Shown here in pieces: positions 44,017 to 52,501 of a stretch of 64,000 nt of DNA (positions within the stretch are counted from its first letter, which is position 1; each line of letters opens with the position of its first letter). The translations under genes were made by a program, and so were the position numbers. Below the pieces are notes generated by a model. That model saw only the letters and a list, made by a program, of their open reading frames with translations. It searched no databases and was not told where the DNA came from. This DNA comes from Brotonthovivens ammoniilytica (lineage in GTDB: Bacteria; Bacillota; Clostridia; Lachnospirales; Lachnospiraceae), in the NCBI RefSeq assembly GCF_025566885.1, contig NZ_JAOQJQ010000002.1:496001-560000 (forward strand), written 5' to 3'.

Positions 44017-44661
44017 GTGAGATGGGGAATGGTCATTGATTTAAAAAAGTGTTATGGATGCAACGCCTGTGTACTTGCATGTAAGCAGGAGCATTTTCTG
44101 CTGCCTGGCATGTTTTTTAATCATGTAATTATAACGGAGAAGGGGAAGTATCCGAATGTAAAAAAGCTTATGATACCAACACTCTGCAATCATTGTGGGG
44201 ATCCTGTATGTGCTCAGGCATGTCCGGCTGGTGCTACTTATCAGAGAGAGGATGGAATTGTGGCAGTGGACGCTGATAAATGTACCGGATGTCAGTACTG
44301 CATTATGGCATGTCCCTACCACCAGAGAAATTATGTTAAAACAACAAATACTTCTTATTATGAGCAGGGAAAATCTGAAAGGGAGCAATTAGGAGAGCAA
44401 TTGAATCCATATAAAGAAGGTACCGTTGTTAAATGCACGTTTTGTATGGAAAGAATTGACGGGGGGTTAAAAGCGGGGCTGATACCGGGGCGGGACAGGG
44501 AGGCAACACCGGCGTGCGTAAATACCTGTTATACAAAAGCCCGTGTGTTTGGAGATCTAGATGACCCGGATAGTGAAGTATCCAAATTAATCAGGGAAAA
44601 TGAAGTTTATACACTTTGTCCGGAAACACAGGCAAAACCATCTGTGTATTATATGGAGTAG
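44017..44661 (+). CDS. Four-cluster ferredoxin subunit (DmsB/PhsB type)
   Basis: A 214-residue electron-transfer subunit with 16 cysteines in four groups: CYGCNACVLACKQEH, CNHCGDPVCAQACP, CTGCQYCIMACP and CTFCMERIDGG plus CVNTC. These hold four 4Fe-4S clusters as in DMSO-reductase-family beta subunits. The start is GTG at 44017, 8 nt after GGAGG (44004-44008); earlier ATG or TTG codons lack a site. No signal peptide. It precedes the catalytic subunit by 10 nt and shuttles electrons between it and the FAD protein at 47289. Confidence 0.88.
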   Translation: MRWGMVIDLKKCYGCNACVLACKQEHFLLPGMFFNHVIITEKGKYPNVKKLMIPTLCNHCGDPVCAQACPAGATYQREDGIVAVDADKCTGCQYCIMACPYHQRNYVKTTNTSYYEQGKSEREQLGEQLNPYKEGTVVKCTFCMERIDGGLKAGLIPGRDREATPACVNTCYTKARVFGDLDDPDSEVSKLIRENEVYTLCPETQAKPSVYYME

Positions 44662-44671
44662 GGAGGCTGCT

Positions 44672-47332
44672 ATGAATCAAAAGGTAAAGAAGGATAAATG
44701 GGTTTATACACAGTGTCACAGATGCCAGAGTGAATGCGGGCTGCGGGCTCATGTTGTAGATGGCGTCTGCATGAAACTGGAGGGAGTGGCAGATTCTAGT
44801 GTGGGCTCTCAAGGGGGAGTTTGTCCTAGAGGTATGGCGGGGCTGCAGGTCTTATATGATCCGAACCGGCTGAATTATCCGTTGAAAAGAACTAATCCGC
44901 AAAAAGGTATCGGAGAGGATCCCAAATGGGAGAAGATCAGCTGGGAGGAAGCGTTAGAGACCATTGCCGAAAAAACGAAGACGGCGTATGATGACGATCC
45001 TTCTAAAATAATTATTCAGCATGGCATTGTCGCCGGAAATCAGATTATTCCATATTTTTTTGTGCCCATGATGGCAATTTTGTCAAATGAAAAAGGGGGC
45101 CCCATACATATTAATGCGGCGGGATCTATGTGCGGAAATATGGGGCATTACCTGAACAGTACACAGTACGGGGCTTTTTGTATTTTTCCGGATTTTGATT
45201 ATTGCGAATATATGATTGTATTTGGAACGAATGCCGCAAATGGCGGTTTTCAGCAGTGGGCCACTCATAATTGTGCTCAGGCGAGAAGACGGGGAATGAA
45301 AATGGTTGTTTTTGATCCCATGTGTAATTCCGCTGCTGCAAAAGCGGATGAGTGGATTCCCATTATTCCGGGAACAGACGGCCTTATTTGTATGGCCATG
45401 TTAAATGTAATTGTGAATGAGCTGGAAATCTATGATGTTGAATATTTAAAGGGCAGAACCAATGCTTCCTATCTGATTGACATTCATACTGGTAAATATG
45501 TGAGAAATCAGCAGACCGGGAAACCATATATATGGGATCCTGTAAGTAAAACTGCTAAGCCATATGATGATTATGATATAAAAGATTATGCTCTGGAGGG
45601 AACATTTTGTGTGGAGGGAAGAAAATGTGTACCATCCTGGGTGCTGATGAGGGAGCGTTTTTTGGCATATACTCCCGAAAACGTATCAGAGAGGACGTCT
45701 GTTCCTCCGGAAACTATAAGACGGATCGCAAAAGAGTTTGCAATGGCAGCCCAAATAGGAAAAACAATTACGATAGATGGGAAAGAACTGCCGTTTCGTC
45801 CGGTAGCAACATATAATATACGATCCGCAGGAACTCATAAAAATGGATTTCATACACTGTTTGCTATGGATCTTTTGAATCAGGTTATGGGGGCGGCAAA
45901 TGTACCGGGGGGTGTAGTATCTGCCGGGGTAGAATGTTGGGGACATCCTGATACCCACCGGCCGTATCTTGCGTGTAAGGCGGGAAAGGACGGTTTTACA
46001 CAAACAGCAGGAAAATGGCTGTTTCCGGAAGGAGGCTTCTGGCCTTTTAGAGATCCCCAAAAGCCTAAACATGATCTGGAAGAAATGTTTCCGACAGCAA
46101 TGGAAATGCTATGGGTGAATGCTGCAGATCGTATGGAGGTTCTGGAGAAAGCAAACCTTCGGACTAGGCATGAAGTACTTATAAATTATGCCACAAATGC
46201 TTTGATGAATGGGCCGTCGCCTAAGATCAGAGAAGCATTTTATAAAGATATTCCTTTTGTTGTGGACTGTGATATTTATTCTAATGAATTTAATGAGGCT
46301 TTCGCCGATATTCTTCTGCCGGACGCCTGTTATCTGGAACGTGATGACTGGATGGGGATTCAGCACAGTTATCATAATATTCCAACAGGAGTGGGTCAGC
46401 CCTGGTGTTTTCATACAAGCCACCATGTGGTGGAGCCTATGTATGAACGGAGGGATATGGCAGAAGTAGTGGTAGAACTGGCTCACCGGATGGGACTTAC
46501 ACCGAAATTGAACGGGTATTATAATGCAGAGCTTAAGCTGGAGGGTGCGCTTGCACTAAAACCGGATGAGAAAATCCAGTGGGAAGATCTCTGTGACCGT
46601 GCCTGCCGTTCTCACTTTGGAGAGCAGTATAATTGGGAATGGTTTACAGAGCATGGTTTTATATCCTGGCCTAAAAAAGTGGAGGAAGTATACTGGAGAC
46701 CATTTAAAAAAGATGTAAAAACTATGGTGTATTGGGAGTTTATGCTGAATGCAAAAGAAAAGACTCATGAAATTGCAGTTGAATTGGAGCTGGAAGACTA
46801 TTGGGACTGGGATGTATATCAGCCAATGCCGGAATGGACACCCTGTGATGCACATCTTGCCGATGAAACGCAATATCCATTTTACACATTTTCCTGGGCA
46901 GATACTTTTCACAGTAATTCTAATAATCAGGAACTGGCATGGATAGATGAAGTTTCAGTAAGTAATCCGTACTCATATTTTGTAAATATAAATGAAGATA
47001 CAGCAAAAAAATTAGGACTTAAAACAGGGGATCATGTAAAACTGGAATCTGCTGCCGGCTATATGGTGGAAGGATATTTAAAAACCAGGCAGGGAATCCA
47101 TCCACAGTGCATAGGTATTATGGGAGTATCTGGGCACTGGGCCAAGGGAATGCCTGTTGCCAGGGGAAAGGGGATTCACTTCAATCAATTAATTGATTTT
47201 TCTATCCGGGGCATGGACCCTTTGACTGCGACGGTTGACATTCTTGTGAAAACAAAAATATATAAAATAGAAAAACAGGGGGAAGGTCATGAAGCGATAT
47301 GTTGTGCTGGGGGCATCCGCGGCGGGAATTAG
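44672..47332 (+). CDS. Cytosolic molybdopterin oxidoreductase, DMSO-reductase family
   Basis: An 886-residue Mo/W-bisMGD enzyme. The N-terminal 4Fe-4S motif is Cys15, Cys18, Cys22 and Cys51 (CHRCQSECG then GGVCPRG). Cys154 in GSMCGNMG is a possible metal ligand. Cofactor-binding segments include VFDPMCNSAAAKADEWIPI, IPGTDGL and, at the end, SVSNPYSYFVNINEDTAKKLGL. There is no Tat leader and no membrane anchor gene, so it works in the cytosol. GGGAGG precedes the ATG at 44672. The operon supplies ferredoxin and NAD(P)H reductase partners, suggesting reduction of an organic compound, perhaps dehydroxylation or hydroxyl transfer on a phenol. The substrate is unknown. Confidence 0.85.
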   Translation: MNQKVKKDKWVYTQCHRCQSECGLRAHVVDGVCMKLEGVADSSVGSQGGVCPRGMAGLQVLYDPNRLNYPLKRTNPQKGIGEDPKWEKISWEEALETIAEKTKTAYDDDPSKIIIQHGIVAGNQIIPYFFVPMMAILSNEKGGPIHINAAGSMCGNMGHYLNSTQYGAFCIFPDFDYCEYMIVFGTNAANGGFQQWATHNCAQARRRGMKMVVFDPMCNSAAAKADEWIPIIPGTDGLICMAMLNVIVNELEIYDVEYLKGRTNASYLIDIHTGKYVRNQQTGKPYIWDPVSKTAKPYDDYDIKDYALEGTFCVEGRKCVPSWVLMRERFLAYTPENVSERTSVPPETIRRIAKEFAMAAQIGKTITIDGKELPFRPVATYNIRSAGTHKNGFHTLFAMDLLNQVMGAANVPGGVVSAGVECWGHPDTHRPYLACKAGKDGFTQTAGKWLFPEGGFWPFRDPQKPKHDLEEMFPTAMEMLWVNAADRMEVLEKANLRTRHEVLINYATNALMNGPSPKIREAFYKDIPFVVDCDIYSNEFNEAFADILLPDACYLERDDWMGIQHSYHNIPTGVGQPWCFHTSHHVVEPMYERRDMAEVVVELAHRMGLTPKLNGYYNAELKLEGALALKPDEKIQWEDLCDRACRSHFGEQYNWEWFTEHGFISWPKKVEEVYWRPFKKDVKTMVYWEFMLNAKEKTHEIAVELELEDYWDWDVYQPMPEWTPCDAHLADETQYPFYTFSWADTFHSNSNNQELAWIDEVSVSNPYSYFVNINEDTAKKLGLKTGDHVKLESAAGYMVEGYLKTRQGIHPQCIGIMGVSGHWAKGMPVARGKGIHFNQLIDFSIRGMDPLTATVDILVKTKIYKIEKQGEGHEAICCAGGIRGGN

Positions 47333-48515
47333 CGGAGCAGATATGCTGCGAAAGCTGGATAAAGAAGCAGAAATTCTGTTGATTTCTGAAGAGACTGAGA
47401 TTTATTCAAAATGTATTATGCATTATTATATGTCCGGAGATAAGACAAAAGAGCAGATTTCCTTTATAAATAAAACTTTTCTGAAAGATAACAGAATTTG
47501 CTGGAAGAAGGGGAAGCGGGCAGTAAAAATTAATTGTACAGAAAAGAAAGTGTTTTTGGAAGATGGAGAAGGTGTTTCTTATGATAAACTGCTGATTGCC
47601 ACAGGATCCCGTGGGTATCTTCCGCCTGTGAAAGGACTTGACAATGCAGAAAATGTCTGTGCATTTCATACACTGGGAGATTGTGAGATTGTATTAAAGA
47701 AGGCCTGTACTGCACGTAATATTGTGATTCTTGGAGCCGGGCTTGTAGGGGTTGATGCGGCGTATGGATTGCTGCATTTAAAGAAGCGGATTACTATGCT
47801 GGATGTAAACTCCCATATGATGGCTGTTCAGCTGGATCAGCGAGCTGCAGATATATATGAAAAAGAATTTGATAAAAGAGGAGTACATCAGATATATAAC
47901 ACAGGGATAAAAGAGGCGTTAAAAGATGATGACGGCCGGATCCGGGAATTAATATTAACAGATGGAAAAACGCTGCCCTGTGATCTGTTGATTATCGCGG
48001 CAGGGACACGAGCCAATACTGAGCTGTTAGAACAGACGGATTTAAAGAGGGACCAATATGGGCTGTTGATTAATGAGTATTCTCAGACAAGCGACAGAAG
48101 TGTATATGGAGCTGGGGATATTACCGGAAAAAATATGGTATGGCCATCGGCTGCCAAAGAAGCCATGACTGCTGCGTATCATATGACCGGAACAAAATTT
48201 CCCATGACAGATTTTTTTAAAGGGAAAGCTACCATTCATACTTTTAATATTCCAACCATGGCTTATGGGCTGCCCAAGGCTCCTGATGATTCCTATACTG
48301 TAGAAATAAAAGAGAAGGAAAACGGAAGTTATCAAAAAGTTATTCACAAGGAAGGGAAGATATTTGGAATGATTTTGCAGGGAGATCTGTATTTTGCAGG
48401 GATTTTGAATCAGCTGATTAGTACAAAAGCAGATATCCGCAAGCTAGATAAACCGGTTTTGGAACTAGAATATGGAGATCTGATAGGAAGCAGCAGAGAA
48501 GTTGGTCATATATAA
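47289..48515 (+). CDS. FAD-dependent NAD(P)H oxidoreductase
   Basis: A 408-residue pyridine nucleotide-disulphide oxidoreductase-like flavoprotein. The FAD loop VLGASAAGISGADML, ATGSRGYLPP, the NAD loop ILGAGLVGVDAAYGL and the second FAD motif VYGAGDITG occur in order, as in NADH:rubredoxin reductases and NirB N-termini. The ATG at 47289, after CAGGGGGAAGG, overlaps the end of the molybdoenzyme gene by 44 nt, so translation is coupled. It likely feeds NADH electrons through the ferredoxin subunit to the molybdenum site. An IS30-like element abuts its stop codon. Confidence 0.88.
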   Translation: MKRYVVLGASAAGISGADMLRKLDKEAEILLISEETEIYSKCIMHYYMSGDKTKEQISFINKTFLKDNRICWKKGKRAVKINCTEKKVFLEDGEGVSYDKLLIATGSRGYLPPVKGLDNAENVCAFHTLGDCEIVLKKACTARNIVILGAGLVGVDAAYGLLHLKKRITMLDVNSHMMAVQLDQRAADIYEKEFDKRGVHQIYNTGIKEALKDDDGRIRELILTDGKTLPCDLLIIAAGTRANTELLEQTDLKRDQYGLLINEYSQTSDRSVYGAGDITGKNMVWPSAAKEAMTAAYHMTGTKFPMTDFFKGKATIHTFNIPTMAYGLPKAPDDSYTVEIKEKENGSYQKVIHKEGKIFGMILQGDLYFAGILNQLISTKADIRKLDKPVLELEYGDLIGSSREVGHI

Positions 48516-48518
48516 ATT

Positions 48519-50216
48519 GCTGAATTGAAAAAGTAAATTCCAGTGCAGAACTAAATTCCACTGCCCTTTTAAATTTAGCTTGAAATATGAGGTTTTTAAA
48601 GTAAAGATTCCAGATATCTGCTATAATTAAGCTGACTTCTTATAAAAAATCCGATTTTAGGGCATGGCAAATGGGCCACTGGAATTCTGTGTGCAGGACT
48701 AAATTCCACCGGCCATATTCATAAAACGTGAAAAGTTAAGTTCCAGTCCGACAGCAGATTTTTGTAAGTTAGTTAGTGGTTATAGCGAATCAGCTTAGGC
48801 GTTAAATGAACCTCATGGGGTGAAATGCGCTTAAGCTGAAGTGCTTTCAGGGTATTTTTACCGAATGATTCCAAGGCAGCATCATATGGTGTTCTGCCAT
48901 CGAGGCTTTTCCGTGGAGTTGAATTGATGTGATTCACGATCAGATTCACATCCCATTGGGTCAGATATTCAAAGCTTGTCCCTTTGGGAAGTACCATGCG
49001 GAGCATGGTGTGGGCATTTTCCACACCGCCTTTCTGTCCGCTTCTCATAGGGTCACAATAATAAATGCTGGTACGCTGAATTCCTTCCACACCTGTTTCA
49101 AGTGCCTCTGGGGCGCCGAATTCAGAACCTCTGTCTGTAAGCAGGTATTCAAACAGAGAGAGGAATTCATAGGTTCCCAGACGTTTTTCCAGATGGTCGA
49201 AAACAAGGCGTACAGAGCCCTTTGTACAGCGGTTCATTAGGAATGCCAGAAAGAGTTTTTCTTTTGGGAAAAAGAAAGTTAGTAGTGTCTTTTTAGATTC
49301 CTGCGAAGAATGGACGGTGTCCATTTCCACATGAACATCAGGGTTTACTGATTGAAAATCTACATAAGTCCGCCTCTCAAAAACAGACCGGTCAGTGATC
49401 TGTGTTTTATGACATTTGCGCGGCTTGAACTTCGCCTTACGTTTTAGGTCAATGTTTCTGGCTGTGAATAATCCGTTGTCAAGATAGGTGTATATGGTGC
49501 GGACAGACATATCCAGTTCCGGATGATTCGTGGCGATTTGATAGGGTGACTGCCCCTGTTGAATCAAGGGAGTGATAATCATATCCTTTTGATGAAGTTC
49601 ACGTTTTGTCATGTTGAACCCGGCACGGGAATCGCTGAGTTTTTCACGGTATTTTCTGTCTGCAAAGCGGGCATTATAGGTGTACTTGTGGGCAATAGTA
49701 CAGTGGCTAATCTTCTTATCACAGCCATTGCAGACATAAGGGGCTTTGTCAAGTCTGTTACAGCGTTCTTTTTCAAAATCGGGGCATGTCTGGTTACAGG
49801 TGGGGCAGGAAGCACATTTAATGCCACAAAGAATGATCTTGCCGCAGACATTAGTTTTTCTGCAGTGATACCGGTGGATACAGAAGTTCTTGGCATTATA
49901 AAAAGTGCCCTTATGATACCAATCAGAAAGACGGTGTGCTTTGACTTCCTTTGAAATAGTAGTCGGATCTTTGCAGAGGAATTTTGCGATGTCCTTAAAA
50001 GAACAGCCTGTGTTCAAAGCGTTTTCAAGGTAGATACGGTCTTCAAGGGTAAGATGTTTCTGGTTACCGGGAATAAATTTGCTCATAAAATCTCCTCCTA
50101 CTGCTGTCAGAAGGAGACATAACCGTATCACTAATATATGAAAGAGTAAATATCAACTGTGCGAGAGTAAATTCCACTGGGGAATAAGGGAGTGGAATTT
50201 AAAATTTCATTTTAGA
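48519..50216 (-). mobile_element. IS30-like insertion sequence
   Basis: About 1.7 kb with one transposase gene. Ends start GCTGAATTGAAAAAGTAAAT on the left and, reverse complemented, TCTAAAATGAAATTTTAAAT on the right, about 19 of 27 positions matching including TAAATTCCA. It is flanked by a perfect 13-bp direct repeat, TCATATATAAATT (48506-48518 and 50217-50229), best read as target duplication. The left copy contains the FAD gene stop codon. Subterminal AATTCCACTG-type motifs recur near both ends. Confidence 0.8.
48773..50086 (-). CDS. IS30-family transposase
   Basis: A 437-residue transposase. The N-terminal HTH (LTLEDRIYLENALNTG, FKDIAKFLCKDPTTISKEV) is followed by a cysteine-rich insert (CGIKCASCPTCNQTCP). 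The DDE core shows VEMDTVHSSQ, LLTDRGSEFGAPEAL and GGVENAHTMLR, ending in NHINSTPRKSLDGRTPYDA. AGGAGGAGATTTT precedes the ATG at 50086; a 15-residue upstream extension is not supported. It appears intact and may be active. Confidence 0.92.
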   Translation of the reverse strand: MSKFIPGNQKHLTLEDRIYLENALNTGCSFKDIAKFLCKDPTTISKEVKAHRLSDWYHKGTFYNAKNFCIHRYHCRKTNVCGKIILCGIKCASCPTCNQTCPDFEKERCNRLDKAPYVCNGCDKKISHCTIAHKYTYNARFADRKYREKLSDSRAGFNMTKRELHQKDMIITPLIQQGQSPYQIATNHPELDMSVRTIYTYLDNGLFTARNIDLKRKAKFKPRKCHKTQITDRSVFERRTYVDFQSVNPDVHVEMDTVHSSQESKKTLLTFFFPKEKLFLAFLMNRCTKGSVRLVFDHLEKRLGTYEFLSLFEYLLTDRGSEFGAPEALETGVEGIQRTSIYYCDPMRSGQKGGVENAHTMLRMVLPKGTSFEYLTQWDVNLIVNHINSTPRKSLDGRTPYDAALESFGKNTLKALQLKRISPHEVHLTPKLIRYNH

Positions 50217-50282
50217 TCATATATAAATTTCTAAAAAACTACTTGAAATTTCTTCGGGATTCTGCTAAATTAAGTTCAGAAC

Positions 50283-50329
50283 AAAGGTGTTTGAGAGACA
50301 GGATAACTGTCTTTCAGGCACCTTTTTTT
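50283..50329 (+). terminator. Terminator, originally of the molybdoenzyme operon
   Basis: AAAGGTG/CACCTTT with inner AGAGACAG/CTGTCTTT and a run of seven T. No + strand gene precedes it now except across the IS30-like element, so it likely belonged to the 44017-48515 operon. Confidence 0.8.
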
Positions 50330-50330
50330 G

Positions 50331-50404
50331 GTCTATAGGAAATACCATGTTGTTTACGCAACCCGCCGCAGGCGGAGAATCCTGCCGTGGCAGGATTCTG
50401 TTTT
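50331..50404 (+). repeat. Intergenic structured repeat, shortened copy 2a
   Basis: Starts GTCTATAGGAAATAC directly behind the terminator, lacks the middle section, and ends ACCCGCCGCAGGCGG then GAATCCTGCC-GTGGCAGGATTC. It is immediately followed by the full copy 2b. Confidence 0.8.
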
Positions 50405-50566
50405 ACTCTATCGAAAATACTGTGTTGTGATAAAGCTGAAAAGTACCGATTCCTATAGAGCAAAAAACGCTCCGCTGTGGATCGCACTGCGGCGGAGTGG
50501 AGTCATGTCGCAAAAGCGACCCGCCGCAGGCGGAGAATCCTGCCGTGGCAGGATTCTTTTTAAATA
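50405..50566 (+). repeat. Intergenic structured repeat, copy 2b
   Basis: CTCTATCGAAAATACTGTG through CCTATAGAG, then CGCTCCGCTGTGGATCGC, CCGCCGCAGGCGG and the hairpin GAATCCTGCC/GGCAGGATTC with TTTTTAAA. It precedes amt. ORFs predicted in it are translations of the repeat, not genes. Confidence 0.85.
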
Positions 50567-50590
50567 ACAAAAAATAAGGGAGGATATTTT

Positions 50591-51829
50591 ATGAATACAG
50601 GAGATACTGCTTTTGTGCTGATAGCATCGGCATTTGTGTTTTTGATGACACCGGGACTGGCCTTTTTTTACGGAGGTCTTGTGAGAAGAAAAAATGTATG
50701 TAACACAATGATGGCTTGTGTTGCAATTATGGGACTTTCTGTTGTGATGTGGATATTGTTTGGCTATTCACTTTCTTTTGGAAGTGATCATGCCGGGCTT
50801 ATAGGCAGCTTTGAATGGCTTGGGTTAAAGGGAATCGGAATGGAAGCCGGTCCTTACGCTGAAAATATTCCGCATCTGGTATTTATTTTATTTCAGATGA
50901 TGTTTGCTATGATAACACCGGCGCTGATTACAGGTGCTTTAGTTGGGCGAATGAAATTTAAAGCGTTATTTTTGTTTATCGCTTTCTGGTCTGTAATCGT
51001 ATATTACCCTATGGCTCATATGGTGTGGGGACAGGGGGGATTTCTGGAAAAAATCGGTTCTGTAGATTTTGCAGGAGGAAATGTAGTACATATAAGTTCC
51101 GGAGTTTCGGCTTTGGTACTTGCAATTCTGCTTGGCAGACGAAAAGGTTATGAACACACCTATTACCATGTACACAACATTCCCTTTGTAGTACTTGGAG
51201 CATCCCTTTTATGGTTTGGATGGTTCGGCTTTAATGCAGGCAGTGCTCTTGGAGCAAATGGTCTGGCGGCTCATGCTTTTATGACTTCTGCGGTATCTGC
51301 AGCAGCAGCATTACTATCCTGGATGGCAATAGATATTATAAAAACCGGGAAACCAACTTTGGTTGGAGCGTCTACCGGTCTGGTAGTGGGCCTGGTAGGG
51401 ATTACTCCCGGGGCAGGTTTTGTTCCTGTCTGGGCAGCATTGATTATTGGTATATTAGTAAGCCCCATCTGTTATTTCACCGTATCTTTGATTAAAAAGA
51501 AACTGAAAATAGACGATGCCCTGGATGCATTTGGCTGTCATGGAATTGGCGGGATATGGGGAGGAATTGCAACGGGATTGTTTACGCAGAAGTCTATTAA
51601 CGGCGCTGCCCGCTGGGATGGCCTTGTATTTGGAGATGTAAAGCTGTTTTTAGTCCAGATTGCGGGAATATTAATTACCATTGCAGTAGCAGTTGTGGGA
51701 ACTTTGATTTGTTACGGACTTGTAAGAGCCTTTACGAAAATCCGTGTGGACGAGAAAGAGGAACGTATTGGTCTGGATCAGTCCCAGCATGGAGAAAGTG
51801 CTTATCCGTCATTTAATGGCTGGGATTAG
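50591..51829 (+). CDS. amt: Ammonium transporter
   Basis: A 412-residue Amt/MEP channel with 11 hydrophobic segments. It has TPGLAFFYGGLVRRKNV at the start, HISSGVSALVLAILLGRRKG with one pore His, GWFGFNAGSALGANGLA and DALDAFGCHGIGGIWGGIATGLF with the second pore His. AAGGGAGG precedes the ATG. It is followed 16 nt later by a PII gene, the classic amt-glnK pair that blocks the channel when nitrogen is ample. Confidence 0.95.
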   Translation: MNTGDTAFVLIASAFVFLMTPGLAFFYGGLVRRKNVCNTMMACVAIMGLSVVMWILFGYSLSFGSDHAGLIGSFEWLGLKGIGMEAGPYAENIPHLVFILFQMMFAMITPALITGALVGRMKFKALFLFIAFWSVIVYYPMAHMVWGQGGFLEKIGSVDFAGGNVVHISSGVSALVLAILLGRRKGYEHTYYHVHNIPFVVLGASLLWFGWFGFNAGSALGANGLAAHAFMTSAVSAAAALLSWMAIDIIKTGKPTLVGASTGLVVGLVGITPGAGFVPVWAALIIGILVSPICYFTVSLIKKKLKIDDALDAFGCHGIGGIWGGIATGLFTQKSINGAARWDGLVFGDVKLFLVQIAGILITIAVAVVGTLICYGLVRAFTKIRVDEKEERIGLDQSQHGESAYPSFNGWD

Positions 51830-51845
51830 AAGGAGGACGCTGATT

Positions 51846-52205
51846 ATGATAATAAAAATAGAGGCGATTGTTAGAAACGACAGAATGGAAGAGGTGATTG
51901 ATGCGCTGAACGCCATTCACGTTAACGGTATGACGGTATCTCAAGTAATGGGATATGGACAGCAGAGAGGGTATACAGAAGTTGTGCGGGGAACGGAAGT
52001 GGATATACAGATGATACCAAAAGTAAAGTTTGAAGTGGTAGTATCTAATGAGACGTGGGAGGAAAAAGTAATAGCGGCCATCCAAAGGGCTGCGTATACC
52101 GGAGAGTATGGCGATGGAAAAATATTTACTTATGAAATAAGAAGTGCTCTGAGAATCAGAACAAAAGAAAGCGGAGAAAAGGCCATATATACTTCCGAGA
52201 AATAA
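51846..52205 (+). CDS. glnK: PII nitrogen regulatory protein (GlnK-type)
   Basis: A 119-residue PII trimer subunit. The start ATG at 51846 follows AGGAGGACGCTG. GMTVSQVMGYGQQRGYTE leads into the T-loop, and RAAYTGEYGDGKIF is the PII signature at the ATP site. The T-loop residue matching E. coli GlnB Tyr51 (second Tyr of YRGAEY) is Val52 here (VRGTEV), so uridylylation is not expected. Control must rest on ATP/ADP and 2-oxoglutarate binding, as in other clostridia. Confidence 0.92.
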   Translation: MIIKIEAIVRNDRMEEVIDALNAIHVNGMTVSQVMGYGQQRGYTEVVRGTEVDIQMIPKVKFEVVVSNETWEEKVIAAIQRAAYTGEYGDGKIFTYEIRSALRIRTKESGEKAIYTSEK

Positions 52206-52216
52206 GAAAGACAATG

Positions 52217-52256
52217 AAAAAAGATATGTCTTAAATGTGGGCATATCTTTTTTCTT
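52217..52256 (+). terminator. Terminator of amt-glnK
   Basis: AAAAAAGATATG/CATATCTTTTTT, 12-bp stem with a 13-nt loop. Repeat copy 3 begins at 52257. Confidence 0.9.
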
Positions 52257-52414
52257 GCTCTATAGGAAATACTGTGTTGTGATAAAGCTGAAAAGTACCG
52301 ATTCCTATAGAGCAAAAAAACGCTCCGCTGATGATCGCACTGCGGCGGAATGGAGTCATGTCGCAAAAGCGGCCCGCCGCAGGCGGAGAATGTGCTTTGC
52401 ACATTCTTTTTTAA
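52257..52414 (+). repeat. Intergenic structured repeat, copy 3
   Basis: GCTCTATAGGAAATACTGTG, AGTACCGATTCCTATAGAGC, CGCTCCGCTGATGATCGC and CCGCCGCAGGCGG as in the other copies. The terminal hairpin differs (GAATGTG/CACATTC) but keeps pairing and a T6 tail. Confidence 0.85.
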
Positions 52415-52418
52415 GCTA

Positions 52419-52484
52419 TTGACTTTTTTGATTTAAAGTGCTACTATTTAACGCATAAAAGCGTAACGATTCAACGCAGAAAAG
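52419..52484 (+). promoter_or_regulatory. Promoter and direct-repeat operator of the lipoprotein gene
   Basis: -35 TTGACT (52419-52424), 17-nt spacer, -10 TACTAT (52442-52447). Around the start site are two direct repeats, AACGCATAAAAG (52450) and AACGCAGAAAAG (52473), 23 nt apart, a likely repressor site. Confidence 0.65.
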
Positions 52485-52501
52485 TATAAAGAGGGAAAAA
52501 G

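Noticed and set aside
44672..47332. Molybdoenzyme as a pyrogallol-phloroglucinol transhydroxylase
   Set aside because: The known transhydroxylase large subunit lacks the N-terminal 4Fe-4S cysteine motif seen here, and its small subunit carries three clusters rather than four. The link to phenols is kept only as a hypothesis.
50328..50567. Small + strand ORFs over the repeats (also 52237-52422)
   Set aside because: They are translations of the multi-copy structured repeat, share sequence with each other only for that reason, and have no ribosome sites.
35406..52414. Intergenic repeats as a CRISPR array or tandem satellite
   Set aside because: Copies are far apart, in different intergenic regions, and have no regular spacers.
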